From SHVO01 sp041905795 (GTDB lineage Bacteria; Pseudomonadota; Alphaproteobacteria; Rhodospirillales; Rhodospirillaceae): a DNA stretch of 64,000 bases. Location of the stretch: positions 247,698 to 311,697 of the forward strand of contig JAYRKL010000001.1 in assembly GCA_041905795.1 (NCBI GenBank), in the 5' to 3' direction. The notes under the pieces are model-generated. The model made no database searches and was not told the DNA's origin. It was given only the letters and a program-made list of their open reading frames with translations. Each line of letters starts with the position of its first letter. Position 1 is the first letter of the stretch. A program made the translations under genes and the position numbers. Shown piece by piece: positions 51,048 to 59,644 of the stretch.

Positions 51048-52093
51048 CGCTTCGGCGCCTTCTTCTTGTCGTCCCCGGGCGTCCGCAGCCCCGAATAGGC
51101 TTTCGGCGCTTTTTCCTTAGCGCCCATCATGCTCTTCCCGGTCGAGAACCGCTGCGCCAGGAAATGGTAGGTGGCGGCCATGGCGCGGTCGATTTCCTGG
51201 CTGCGGACCATGTTAAGGTTCTGCCATGTCGCCAGAACCGGGTCCCACTCCATCAGGATGCGGTGCAGGTCGTCGCGCGCCGTGCGTACCGCTTTAATAA
51301 CGGCGCCGATCGACTTGAGCGCGCCCAGCACATCGGCGGTCACCGCGTCGACAGTGTCGAGAACTTCGCGCAGTTCGTGAAGGCCGGTGACGATCAGGAT
51401 TTTCATGCGGCCGATGTCGGCCGTCGCGCGCAAGTCGCCGCCGTAGACCTTGGTCAGGATCTCCAGGTGCTGCTGGATCTTGGCCACCTCGTGGGCGCGC
51501 TCGCGCAAGGCTTCGATGTAGCACAGCTCACGGGCGAGGGTCTCAATACTGTCGAGCACCCGTTCGGATTCGCCGGCCCGGTAGCCCATGGCCGCCGCCG
51601 CCTTGCCGAATGCGTCCTTGAGCGTTTTCTTGCTGTCGTCCGACGCCAGGATCTTCTTGAGATCGTCCTCGCTGGCGTAGCTTACCGGCGTGCCGGACAC
51701 CCATGACAAAAGCTGCACCTGGAGTTTGTCGCGGGCGATCTGTTTGTGACGGCGCGCGACTGTCCAGGACGCCGACCCGTCCAGGAGTTCGTTGGGGATC
51801 TCGTCTCCCGGTTTGATGTCGGGCACGTAGCGGAGCCCGGCGGCGGCGCGGTCGATTAGCCTGTCGTCCGGGCTGCCGGCCGCGATCTGGAAGGTCTTGC
51901 GCAGGTCCTTGAGCGAGATGATGCCCTGGCCGCCGCCCATCTCGACCGCGAACATGGGCCGCTTGTCCGCGCCCTTGAGCATGAAACACGCCCCCGGCGC
52001 CTGGAACACCTTGGCCTGGAAATCGAAATGCGTATTCCGCGGCCCGGCCGCCGCCGCAGGTTCGGGCGCGGGCGCGTCGGGTACAGCGATCAC
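51020..52093 (-). CDS. Unknown protein, 357 aa, with repeated C-terminal tail
   Basis: No family recognised. The N-terminus is Pro/Ala-rich; residues about 20-130 look mixed alpha/beta (FDFQAKVFQAPGACFMLKGADKRPMFAVEMGGG), and 130-320 are long helices (charged, with QQHLEILTKVYGGDLRATADIGRMKILIV). The C-terminus is two copies of a 17-residue unit (KAPK-A/R-YSGLRTPxD). The tail is encoded by a 51-bp tandem duplication. The 3' end overlaps the CheY-like gene by 28 bases on the other strand. Signal peptide absent; cytoplasmic. Start is a GTG at 52093. The repeat tail could be a protein-binding or targeting motif. Confidence 0.65.
   Translation of the reverse strand: MIAVPDAPAPEPAAAAGPRNTHFDFQAKVFQAPGACFMLKGADKRPMFAVEMGGGQGIISLKDLRKTFQIAAGSPDDRLIDRAAAGLRYVPDIKPGDEIPNELLDGSASWTVARRHKQIARDKLQVQLLSWVSGTPVSYASEDDLKKILASDDSKKTLKDAFGKAAAAMGYRAGESERVLDSIETLARELCYIEALRERAHEVAKIQQHLEILTKVYGGDLRATADIGRMKILIVTGLHELREVLDTVDAVTADVLGALKSIGAVIKAVRTARDDLHRILMEWDPVLATWQNLNMVRSQEIDRAMAATYHFLAQRFSTGKSMMGAKEKAPKAYSGLRTPGDDKKKAPKRYSGLRTPD
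51027..51128. repeat. 51-bp tandem duplication at convergent gene ends
   Basis: Near-identical 51-bp units begin at 51027 and 51078 (both starting GGCGTCCGCAG or GGCGTTCGCAG). They encode the repeated YSGLRTP tail of the minus-strand gene, and the first covers the last codons of the plus-strand CheY-like gene. Confidence 0.7.
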
Positions 52094-52140
52094 GCCAGCC
52101 GCGTTTCACTCCACCAATGCCGGTGAGGCACGGCACTGGT

Positions 52141-52383
52141 GAAGGGAAGCGACCCCCCGCGGCCGGAGGCCGCAAAACCTAGAAGCGGGGGTTCGCCCGA
52201 TGACTGGAGATTGGGGCGGGGGAAGGGAATCGAACCCCCGCGGCCGAAGGCCGCAAAACATAAGAGCGAGGGTTCGCCCGATGACCGGAAATTGGAGCGG
52301 GGGAAGGGAATCGAACCCCCGCGGCCGAAGGCCGCAAAACATAAGAGCGAGGGTTCGCCTGACGACCGGAAGTTGGAGCGGGT
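52141..52383. repeat. Three 81-bp tandem repeats derived from the tRNA-Gly 3' end
   Basis: The string GAAGGGAA starts units at 52141, 52222, 52303, and again at 52384 inside the true tRNA gene: the period is exactly 81 bp. Read on the minus strand, each unit ends with the T arm, acceptor 3' strand and CCA-like end of tRNA-Gly (GGTTCGATTCCCTTC...CTCCA) preceded by about 45 bp with a GCGGCC/GGCCGC hairpin. The outermost copy is the most worn. No complete cloverleaf exists in a repeat, so these are partial-gene duplicates, not tRNAs. Apparent ORFs here come from the multiple-of-three period. Confidence 0.9.
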
Positions 52384-52447
52384 GAAGGGAATCGAACCCT
52401 CGCCTAAAGCTTGGGAAGCTTTCGTTCTACCATTGAACTACACCCGC
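52374..52447 (-). tRNA. tRNA-Gly (anticodon CCC)
   Basis: A 74-base cloverleaf on the minus strand. 5' acceptor GCGGGTG and 3' CACCCGC pair perfectly; TCCA follows, so CCA is encoded. D arm has GTTCAATGGTAGAAC. Anticodon stem AAAGC/GCTTT with loop TTCCCAA, hence CCC (complement of 52413-52415), reading GGG codons. The T arm is GAGGGTTCGATTCCCTTC-like. Downstream on the minus strand are the 81-bp repeats. Confidence 0.95.
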
Positions 52448-52691
52448 GAGAGACGCTGTCCCGCGCGAACGGGCGCCACGTGGCCGCCGCTTGGGGAGAG
52501 TATCTAGCACGAACCTCGGCATCTGCAAAAGCGCCACCGGCTCAAGGTCTTGGCGGGAATCGGCTGGCAAGCATTTAATCCGCGCGGCGCGTTCTGGGGG
52601 TTTCGCGGACCACGCCCTGGCCGCATATTGTAACTATTGCGCCTTCGGGCCCTCTCCCGCCTCACCCGTTCCGGATTCCCGTTTCTCATCC
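52448..52691. other. Intergenic region between tRNA-Gly and the prepilin-peptidase gene
   Basis: About 244 bp with no convincing ORF. It should contain the tRNA-Gly promoter (on the minus strand) and the promoter of the peptidase gene. No repeat or terminator was seen. Confidence 0.4.
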
Positions 52692-53195
52692 ATGGATCTC
52701 TGGCCGCTGAGTTGTCTTGTCGTCCTTGCCGCCGGGCTGGTCTGGCTGTCGGTGGTGGATTTGCGTACCGGCTACCTGCCGGATCCCGTGCAAGCCGCAC
52801 TGGCGGTGGCCGGGATTGGGATCGCGGCTGCCGGGTCGCCCATCGGGATCGGCTGGGACATGGCGCTGGCCGGCGCCGCGCTCAATGGAGCCGTGTTTTG
52901 GGGCCTGCGCTGGCTGGTCAGCCGGCTCAAGGGCCGCGAAGCCATGGGTTTCGGCGACGTCAAACTGGTGGCGGTGGGCGGATTATGGCTGGGGCCGCTG
53001 GCGCTACCTTACATCATGGCCGCGGGCGGGTTCCTGACCTTGGCCGGCGTCGGCCTCGTCAGCCTGATCCGGCGCAAAGCCCTGTGGCGCGGCGAGATGC
53101 CGCTGGGCCCCGGCCTTGCCGCCGGCATCCTGGCGATGTTTATTGCCGCCCTGGCCCATGTCTCTCCCGCCGACGTCCCCTGGCTGAAACTGTGA
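52692..53195 (+). CDS. Prepilin peptidase-like protein (A24, CpaA/TadV type)
   Basis: A 167-residue integral-membrane aspartyl protease with about five hydrophobic segments. Active-site aspartates lie in SVVDLRTGYLPD and MGFGDVKLVAVGG (GxGD motif), both kept. It lacks the N-terminal methylase domain of PilD, so it matches the short CpaA/TadV type, which process Flp-pilin leaders. No tad or pilin gene is in the window. ATG at 52692 begins a membrane segment. An aminotransferase gene follows seven bases later. Confidence 0.8.
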   Translation: MDLWPLSCLVVLAAGLVWLSVVDLRTGYLPDPVQAALAVAGIGIAAAGSPIGIGWDMALAGAALNGAVFWGLRWLVSRLKGREAMGFGDVKLVAVGGLWLGPLALPYIMAAGGFLTLAGVGLVSLIRRKALWRGEMPLGPGLAAGILAMFIAALAHVSPADVPWLKL

Positions 53196-53202
53196 AGCCC
53201 CT

Positions 53203-54408
53203 ATGACCGCTGCCCCCATGCTGCCCTACGGCCGCCATGTGATCGACGATGACGACGTCGCCGCCGTGGCCGCGGTGCTCAAGTCCCCGGCCCTCACCGG
53301 CGGCCCGGCGGTGGATCAGTTCGAACGCGCCCTGGCCGACGTCACCGGCGCCGCCGAGGCGGTCGCCTGCTCGTCGGGCACCACGGCGCTGCACCTGGCG
53401 GTGCTCGGGCTTGACCTCAAGCCGGGCGACCAGGTGATCGTGCCGAGCCTCACCTTCCTCGCCACCGCCAATTGCGCGCGCTATGTCGGCGCGGACGTGG
53501 TTTTCGCCGATGTCGATCCCGCCACCGGCCTGATGACGCCGGAGACTTTTCGCGACGCGCTTGCGCGCGGCGGCGCACACGTCAAGGCCTCGATCCCCGT
53601 GCACTTGAACGGCCAGGCCTGCGACATGCGGGGATTACGTGACGCCGCCGCCCAGCACGGCGTCGCGCTGATCGAAGACGCCTGTCACGCCCTCGGCACC
53701 ACTTATCCCGGCAACGACACCACGCCGGTCGGCGCCTGCCGGGACGCGGTGGCGGCCTGTTTTTCGTTCCATCCGGTCAAAACCGTGGCCATGGGCGAAG
53801 GCGGCGCGGTGACCACCAACGACCCGGCCCTGGCGGCGACCATGCGCCGCCTGCGGGGCCACGGCATGGAGCGCAATCCGCAAAACTCGTCGGTGCCGGA
53901 GTTCGCCCTGGCGCCGGACGGCACGCCCAATCCGTGGTTCTACGAGATGAACGAGATCGGGTGGAATTTCCGCGCCAGCGACATCCACTGCGCGCTGGGG
54001 TCCAGCCAGCTGAAGAAGCTGCCCCGGTTCCTGCGCCGGCGCCAGGAGCTGGTGGCGCTGTACGACGCGGCGCTCCAGCCGCTGGCGCCGCTGGTGCGGC
54101 CCATCGCCCGCACCGGCGGTTCGGTGGGTTGGCACCTGTACGTCGTACAGATCGACTTCACCGCCGCCGGCAAGGACCGCGCCACGGTGATGCGCGCCCT
54201 GGCCGCCCTCGGCATCGGCACCCAAGTCCACTATTTCCCGGTGCATCTGCAGCCCTACTACCAGCGGCTTTACGGCCGCCACACTTTGCCGGGCGCAGAG
54301 GCCTACTACAGCCGCTGCCTCAGCCTGCCCTTGTTTCCGGCCATGGACGATGCGGACGTCGCCAGGGTTGCCGACGCCCTGAACCGTGTGCTTGGCCGGA
54401 ACCGATAG
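53203..54408 (+). CDS. DegT/DnrJ/EryC1 family sugar aminotransferase (PseC/LegC-like)
   Basis: A 401-residue PLP enzyme: AVACSSGTTALHLAVLGL, EDACHALGTTYP and a Schiff-base lysine in CFSFHPVKTVAMGEGGAVT, then GWNFRASDIHCALG. It transaminates a 4-keto sugar nucleotide, usually UDP-linked, as in PseC, the step after PseB, which is encoded 6 kb downstream. Sequence LPYGRHVIDDDDVAAV at the start is common in PseC/LegC. It opens the second glycan locus. Confidence 0.88.
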   Translation: MTAAPMLPYGRHVIDDDDVAAVAAVLKSPALTGGPAVDQFERALADVTGAAEAVACSSGTTALHLAVLGLDLKPGDQVIVPSLTFLATANCARYVGADVVFADVDPATGLMTPETFRDALARGGAHVKASIPVHLNGQACDMRGLRDAAAQHGVALIEDACHALGTTYPGNDTTPVGACRDAVAACFSFHPVKTVAMGEGGAVTTNDPALAATMRRLRGHGMERNPQNSSVPEFALAPDGTPNPWFYEMNEIGWNFRASDIHCALGSSQLKKLPRFLRRRQELVALYDAALQPLAPLVRPIARTGGSVGWHLYVVQIDFTAAGKDRATVMRALAALGIGTQVHYFPVHLQPYYQRLYGRHTLPGAEAYYSRCLSLPLFPAMDDADVARVADALNRVLGRNR

Positions 54409-54476
54409 ACACGCCTGCGGTCCGCCGCCGCCGGAGATGATAGGATCGACTTAAGGTTTTTTGACGGGACAGCCGT

Positions 54477-55427
54477 ATGGACGCTCAAACTTTCACCACC
54501 GCCAAGCTCAACATGAGGGAGTGGGGTGACTTCTGTAAGATGCCCACCCTCAAGATCGCGCGCCGCAAGCTGATTCATCCTGGCGCCAAGATCTTCACCA
54601 TGGGGAGCTGCTTCGCCCAGGAAATCCGCGCCGCCATGTCGCGCAAGGGCTTCGCGGTCTATCCGCGCTATCTCGACGTACAGTTCGATCCCTCGCAGCA
54701 GATTTTCGACAAGATCCCCGCGCGCGAGATGACCCCCCACTACGACACCTTTGTCATCCGCCAGGAATTCGAGGCCGCCCTGGGTGTCTGGACCGACCGC
54801 GAGAACAGCTTCTGGGAAGTCCGCAATGCGATGATCAATAAGATGGCCCAGGCCGATGTGGTGTATCAGGACCCGACCCGCAAACTGAACTTCGCCAGGA
54901 CCCTCCCCCTCCTCAAGGACCTTGCGGATAAAATCGACGTCGTCATGCGTCAGGGCATCGTGGAAAGCGATCTGATCGTCATCACCCTGGGTCTTACGGA
55001 AGTCTGGCGGCACAACAAGACCGGACGATATCTCTGCCGGCCTCCGGCGACCGGCTATGGCGGCGGCGAGGGCCAGGCGACCTTCCGCCAAAGCACCTTC
55101 GTCGAGAACTACCTCAACGTCAAAGCCGCCCTTGATCTCCTGTTTTCCCGCTATCCCGAGAAAAACGTGGTGCTGACGGTGTCGCCGGTGCCGCTGGCGA
55201 TGACCTACGCCGGCACCGACATCGGCACCGCCAATATGGAGAGCAAGTCGATCTTGCGCGCCGTGGCCGGGCAGATCTGCCGCGAATACGCCGAGCGCGT
55301 CACCTATTTCCCGTCCTATGAGATGGCCACGATCATGCCCTGGCCCGTGTTCCAGGAAGACAAGCGCCACATCCTTCCGGAGTTCGCCGACCGCGTGGTG
55401 GCGACCTTCCACGACCACTTCTCATAG
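54477..55427 (+). CDS. GSCFA domain protein, tandem copy 1
   Basis: A 316-residue GSCFA protein. GSCFAQEIRAAMSRKGFAVYPRY carries the motif; HYDTFVIRQEFEAALGVWTD and VITLGLTEVWRHNKTG are further family blocks; TVSPVPLAMTYAG and VTYFPSYEMATIMPWPVFQEDKRH include the late catalytic-type residues. Likely acts on a sugar ester or amide. The 3' third of the gene is almost the same as in the next gene, while the 5' part is clearly more different. An upstream spacing of 68 bp separates it from the aminotransferase. Confidence 0.85.
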   Translation: MDAQTFTTAKLNMREWGDFCKMPTLKIARRKLIHPGAKIFTMGSCFAQEIRAAMSRKGFAVYPRYLDVQFDPSQQIFDKIPAREMTPHYDTFVIRQEFEAALGVWTDRENSFWEVRNAMINKMAQADVVYQDPTRKLNFARTLPLLKDLADKIDVVMRQGIVESDLIVITLGLTEVWRHNKTGRYLCRPPATGYGGGEGQATFRQSTFVENYLNVKAALDLLFSRYPEKNVVLTVSPVPLAMTYAGTDIGTANMESKSILRAVAGQICREYAERVTYFPSYEMATIMPWPVFQEDKRHILPEFADRVVATFHDHFS

Positions 55428-55451
55428 ACGTATCGAGGTCACTGACCCGCG

Positions 55452-56399
55452 ATGACAGATCCATCTTCCGCCGCCGCCTTGAACATAAGGGAGTGGGGCG
55501 ACTTCTGTAAGGCGCCGAGCCTCACGATCACGGCCCGCAAGCTGATCGAACCGACGACGAAAATCTTCACCATGGGCAGTTGTTTTGCCATGGAGATCCG
55601 CCGCGCCATGGAGCGCAAGGGCTACGACGTCTATCCCCGCTACCGCGACGTTCCGCTCAATCCGGCGCGGCATATCTTCGACCAAGTGCCGGAACGGGAG
55701 TTTGTCCCGCATTACGATACGTTCGTTATCCGCCAGGAGTTCGAGGCGGCGCTGGGAGTCTGGACCGACCGCGACGCCAGTTTTTGGGAGGTTCGCGACG
55801 CGTTCATCAACCAGAGGACCGGCAGGGACGTTATCAGCCAGGATCCCACGCGCAAGCAGACCTATGCAAAGAACCATGAGTCCCTGAAGGACCTCAGCAG
55901 CATGATCGACGCCGTCATCCGTCAGGGCATCATCGAGAGCCAGCTGATCGTCATCACCCTCGGCCTCACCGAGGTGTGGCGGCATAACCTCACCGGCAGG
56001 TACCTGTGCCGCCCCCCGAATACGGGCATGGGCGGCGGCGGCGGTCTTGCGACGTTCCGCCAAAGCACTTTCGTCGAGAACTACGCCAACGTCAAAGCCA
56101 CCCTGGATCTGCTGTTTTCCCGCTATCCCGAGAAAAACGTGGTGCTGACGGTGTCGCCGGTGCCGCTGGCGATGACCTACGCCAGCACCGACATCGGCAC
56201 CGCGAATATGGATAGCAAGTCGATCTTGCGCGCCGTGGCCGGGCAGATCTGCCGCGAATACGCCGAGCGCGTCACCTACTTCCCGTCTTATGAGATGGCC
56301 ACGATCATGCCCTGGCCCGTGTTCCAGGAGGACAAGCGCCACGTCCTGCCGGAATTCGCCGACCGCGTGGTAAACACCTTCCAGAGCGTCTTTTCTTAG
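55452..56399 (+). CDS. GSCFA domain protein, tandem copy 2
   Basis: A 315-residue paralogue of the preceding gene, same motif (GSCFAMEIRRAMERKGYDVYPRY), same LTEVWRH and PSYEMATIMPWP blocks. The last 280 bases match the neighbour at about 95 percent by eye; the first half matches much less. The copies follow 24 bp apart. Differences in the first 130 residues suggest different acceptors. The stop abuts the convergent dioxygenase gene. Confidence 0.85.
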   Translation: MTDPSSAAALNIREWGDFCKAPSLTITARKLIEPTTKIFTMGSCFAMEIRRAMERKGYDVYPRYRDVPLNPARHIFDQVPEREFVPHYDTFVIRQEFEAALGVWTDRDASFWEVRDAFINQRTGRDVISQDPTRKQTYAKNHESLKDLSSMIDAVIRQGIIESQLIVITLGLTEVWRHNLTGRYLCRPPNTGMGGGGGLATFRQSTFVENYANVKATLDLLFSRYPEKNVVLTVSPVPLAMTYASTDIGTANMDSKSILRAVAGQICREYAERVTYFPSYEMATIMPWPVFQEDKRHVLPEFADRVVNTFQSVFS

Positions 56400-56403
56400 G
56401 CGA

Positions 56404-57504
56404 TCAGACCAGCATCTGCCGGGTGGCGTATCGCACCAGCGGCGGCAATCTGGCGGTGTCGGTTTCCAGGCCGGCGGGCATTTTCAGTTCAGACCGCCGG
56501 CGCGGCGCGACGTCCTCGTTCATTTTCGGCAGAACCGAATAGAAGATCTCAAACACGAACCGCGGCGCGGTCTGGGGCCGGGTGCCTTTGTGCAGGCCGC
56601 GTGTGTCCTCGAAAAAGCTGGTGCCTCTCGGACCGGTGAACACCTTGACCTCTTCCCGCGGGAACAGTTCCAGCACTTCGGCGTCGGTCTTCCGGTGCTG
56701 CTCCATCCACTGCCAGAATTTCTGGAACACCTCCGGTTTGTCGGCGAAGCGCTGCGCCATCAGCGGCATCAGAATGTCCATTTCGTGGGTGCGCTCGACA
56801 AACGCATGCGGACCGCTGCCTTCGCTCACGTCGGTCAGGTAGACGAACAGGTTGCACGACCGGAAATCGCCACGGTCATGATGGAACATCTGCATCCCTT
56901 CGGCGCCGCCCGGCGCCGGGTACGACCACCACGCGGTGCACAGTCCGATGGTCGCCGGCGCTCCGAGGTAGGCGCTGGCGAGACCGATCAAACGCTCGTC
57001 GTGGAGCAGGCGGTAGATGGGCGGGCAGGCGCAAGCGGCGGCGGCGTGGAAGTGGAGGAAGCCGGCATTGGGCGGCACGTCTTTCACCAGCGCGTGGCCT
57101 TCGGCGCCGCCGCCCGACAGTGCGCCGGGCACATCCCGGAAATAGGCGTGAATCTCATCGATCTCCGCATCGGTAAAGACGTTCGGAACCGGCGCGTACC
57201 CCGCCTTCACCAGGGATTTGATAGCCGGCCGGTCGCGTTGGTCGAAAGGGATCGGCCCGCCGCCGAACAACTGGGCGCCGACGCTGCGCGCGACGAATCC
57301 GGCGGATGCCTTTCCCAAGGCATCGCGCGCCGGTTTGTCGAGACCGCCCTTGAGCAGATAAAGCCAGAACTTCTCGAACTCCTGCTGCCGACGCAAAAAA
57401 GCCGGATCGAAGATGTCCGCAGGAGGTGCTGGATTGGTCAAGAGGCGCTCATGGAATCTGGCGGGGGAAGCTGGTGGGGAGCCGGGTGGACCGGCCAGGC
57501 GCAT
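56404..57504 (-). CDS. Phytanoyl-CoA dioxygenase-like protein
   Basis: A 366-residue Fe(II)/2-oxoglutarate oxygenase-type protein. Metal ligands: H and D in MFHHDRGDFRSC and H in DTRGLHKGTRPQTAPRFVFEIFY, with the later Arg as 2-oxoglutarate anchor; NLFVYLTDVSEGSGPHAFVERTH lies between. Helical N-terminus (about 30-100). Start uncertain: ATG at 57504 or TTG about 66 bases in (L-T-N-P). It shares type but little sequence with the PhyH protein at 11-12 kb. May hydroxylate a glycan substituent. Confidence 0.7.
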   Translation of the reverse strand: MRLAGPPGSPPASPARFHERLLTNPAPPADIFDPAFLRRQQEFEKFWLYLLKGGLDKPARDALGKASAGFVARSVGAQLFGGGPIPFDQRDRPAIKSLVKAGYAPVPNVFTDAEIDEIHAYFRDVPGALSGGGAEGHALVKDVPPNAGFLHFHAAAACACPPIYRLLHDERLIGLASAYLGAPATIGLCTAWWSYPAPGGAEGMQMFHHDRGDFRSCNLFVYLTDVSEGSGPHAFVERTHEMDILMPLMAQRFADKPEVFQKFWQWMEQHRKTDAEVLELFPREEVKVFTGPRGTSFFEDTRGLHKGTRPQTAPRFVFEIFYSVLPKMNEDVAPRRRSELKMPAGLETDTARLPPLVRYATRQMLV

Positions 57505-57550
57505 CTAACATAATCTACCGCCTTAACTCCGGCAAACTGGAACCTCAGCC

Positions 57551-58102
57551 GTGGCGCAATCACCGATCCTCACAGGCGCGAAATGCCGGCTGGAGCCGTT
57601 CGCCGACGAACATCTCACCGAGCGCTATGTGGGATGGCTGAGCGACCCGGCCGTGGTGCGCCACAGCGAACAGCGGCATCGGCAACACGATCTCGCCTCC
57701 TGCCGGAGTTACGCCGCGTCGTTCGCCGGCTCGCCGCATTATTTCTGGGCGATCGTCGCCAACGACCCGGCCCTGGGACATATCGGCAATATCAACGCCT
57801 ACCTCGACACCGCCAACCGTGTCGCCGACGTCGGCATCATGGTCGGGGCGCGGGCGTCCTGGGGACAGGGTTTCGGCACCGACGCCTGGCGGACCGCCTG
57901 CCGCTTCCTGCTGCTCGACCAGAATTTGCGGAAGGTGACCGCCGGCACATTGGCCACCAATCACGGGATGCTGGCAGTGATGCGGAACGCCGGAATGACC
58001 GAGGAAGGCCGCCGGCGCCGTCAGGCGCTGTGGGAAGGGACCGAAGTTGACATGGTCGAGGCCGGCGTGATGCGCGAGGAATTCGCCACGTTTATCAAGT
58101 AG
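57551..58102 (+). CDS. GNAT-family N-acetyltransferase
   Basis: A 183-residue acetyltransferase of the RimJ/RimL type: CRLEPFADEHLTERYVGWLSD at the N-terminus, VADVGIMVGARASWGQGFGTDAWR with the acetyl-CoA pyrophosphate loop (Q/R-x-x-G-x-G/A), and LRKVTAGTLATNHGMLAVMRNAGM at the end. In a nonulosonate context PseH/LegH-like acetylation of the 4-amino group is the reasonable guess. GTG at 57551, CAGCC before it; a poor ribosome site. Divergent from the PhyH-like gene. Confidence 0.82.
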   Translation: MAQSPILTGAKCRLEPFADEHLTERYVGWLSDPAVVRHSEQRHRQHDLASCRSYAASFAGSPHYFWAIVANDPALGHIGNINAYLDTANRVADVGIMVGARASWGQGFGTDAWRTACRFLLLDQNLRKVTAGTLATNHGMLAVMRNAGMTEEGRRRRQALWEGTEVDMVEAGVMREEFATFIK

Positions 58103-58125
58103 CGGGCGTGCAACGTCCGCGGGCC

Positions 58126-59451
58126 TCAAGCAGGGCTCAGCATAAACAGGCTCTCGTCGAGCGTATCGATCCGCGGCAGCTTGGGATTTCCGGTCAGGGC
58201 GTGCGCCAGGCGGACGCATTCGGTGAATTCCGCGCGTCCCATCTGGAACTTGTCCTTGGTGACGGCCACACGCACCTGCGACGCAAATTCGGCGCGGTAA
58301 CGCGCAATGCGCCCGCCGCCCGGCTGCGCCCCGGCCGCGACCAGTTTCTCCCGCAGGCAATCGGCGATCGCCCTGGCGGCGTCGCCCGAACGGTATCCGG
58401 GCAGGTATTGATCGAGCACGGCGGCGTACTTCGCGTTGTTCTCGCTGATCGGGCCGCCACCGGTGGTGAGAAAGGCCACCATGGCCATCGCCGCTTCGTT
58501 CGGGGTTTTGAAGGTCGGATTGGCCCAATTGACGATGCGGTCGAAGGTCGGGTGATCGGACGGCATCAGGTTGACCACCGGCCTGTCCAGCAACGCCGCT
58601 TCCAGCCCGGTTGTGCACCCGGTGTGGACCACCATCTCGGAGGCCATGATCCAGGGGTGCGGACTGGACCTGGGGACGATGGTGACGCGCGGATCGCCGC
58701 CGTAACGCTCCATCCAGAACTCGACGGTCTCGCCGGGGTGCGGCCGGATGACGATGTTGCGGTTTTTCACCTCCTTCACCGTCCAGTCGAGCAAAGCCAC
58801 CAGGGCATCGAAGTTGAGCTTCTCCCAGGCCAGCAGCGCCTTGAACTCGGCGACGCTGGCCGGATCGTCCTTGTTGAAGCCGCCGGTGAAAGCCGCGATC
58901 TGCAGCACCTTGTTTATGTCGCGCCAGATGCTGTTGATCGATCCGAAATTGGTGTTGAACAGGATGAACGGGCCGTGGGCGTGCGCGATCTCCCGGGCTT
59001 CGGCGGCGAAGGATTGCCGCCCCGCAGGTGCGAGAAGATCGATGCGGGAACTGCCCGCCACCGCGATCCGGCCGGCCATCTCCGGATACCGGCGCTCGAT
59101 GGCGCCCTTGTGCGCCGGGCTCTGCGCCAGGAACAGGTCGCAATGCTCGGCCGCGACCTGGCTGAAGGCCAGCAGGAAACACCTGTCGTCGATGCACTGC
59201 AGGACCTCTTCATCGGTCGCCGCCACCAGGTGCCCATGCATCCGGTAGTGGCGCATGTTCAGGGCCTGGATTTCGTTGACGGTCTTGAACAGGACGATCC
59301 CGGGCGGAAACGCCGACGGATTGGGGAACATCGCCCATTGCTGGCCCACAACCACCGTGATCCCCGCTTTCACCAGGTGGCTGGCGATCAAAAGCCGCGG
59401 CTCCAAATCGCGATGCTTGACCTCAACCGTCAGGTAGGCAATAGGTTCCAT
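58126..59451 (-). CDS. Surface carbohydrate biosynthesis protein (GT-B-like)
   Basis: A 441-residue protein of the family often called surface carbohydrate biosynthesis protein. Motifs: IAYLTVEVKHRDLEPRLLIA, NTNFGSINSIWRD, RNIVIRPHPGETVEFW (HP motif for nucleotide binding), and HTGCTTGLEAALLDRPVVNL, the C-terminal donor-site block. It looks like a soluble GT-B transferase, perhaps using CMP-sugars. Start is the ATG at 59451; 11 extra in-frame residues upstream are unlikely. Divergent from pseB. Confidence 0.7.
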   Translation of the reverse strand: MEPIAYLTVEVKHRDLEPRLLIASHLVKAGITVVVGQQWAMFPNPSAFPPGIVLFKTVNEIQALNMRHYRMHGHLVAATDEEVLQCIDDRCFLLAFSQVAAEHCDLFLAQSPAHKGAIERRYPEMAGRIAVAGSSRIDLLAPAGRQSFAAEAREIAHAHGPFILFNTNFGSINSIWRDINKVLQIAAFTGGFNKDDPASVAEFKALLAWEKLNFDALVALLDWTVKEVKNRNIVIRPHPGETVEFWMERYGGDPRVTIVPRSSPHPWIMASEMVVHTGCTTGLEAALLDRPVVNLMPSDHPTFDRIVNWANPTFKTPNEAAMAMVAFLTTGGGPISENNAKYAAVLDQYLPGYRSGDAARAIADCLREKLVAAGAQPGGGRIARYRAEFASQVRVAVTKDKFQMGRAEFTECVRLAHALTGNPKLPRIDTLDESLFMLSPA

Positions 59452-59644
59452 CGGCTTTCTTGAGAGTTCCAGGCTGCCCGGCACGCGCTATCGCCACGCC
59501 TTGATGGCTTGTCCTAAGCGAGCAGTTTGGCAATTGCAATTAGTTCATTTGCCCCGGAAAGCAATAGACCGTCTACCTTCGCCCTTTCCGCCACAGGCCT
59601 CCTTTTCCGCCAGAGCCCCTTTCTTCAGAGATTGATCGCCCCCC

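Noticed and set aside
52139..52507. ORF with 27-residue repeats over the tRNA-Gly repeats
   Set aside because: The 81-bp period is a multiple of three, so every frame looks repeated and open; the sequence is tRNA derived on the other strand.
52454..52700. Extended start (52491) of the prepilin peptidase
   Set aside because: The upstream residues lie in the tRNA-flanking region and are not membrane-like; ATG 52692 opens the first hydrophobic segment.
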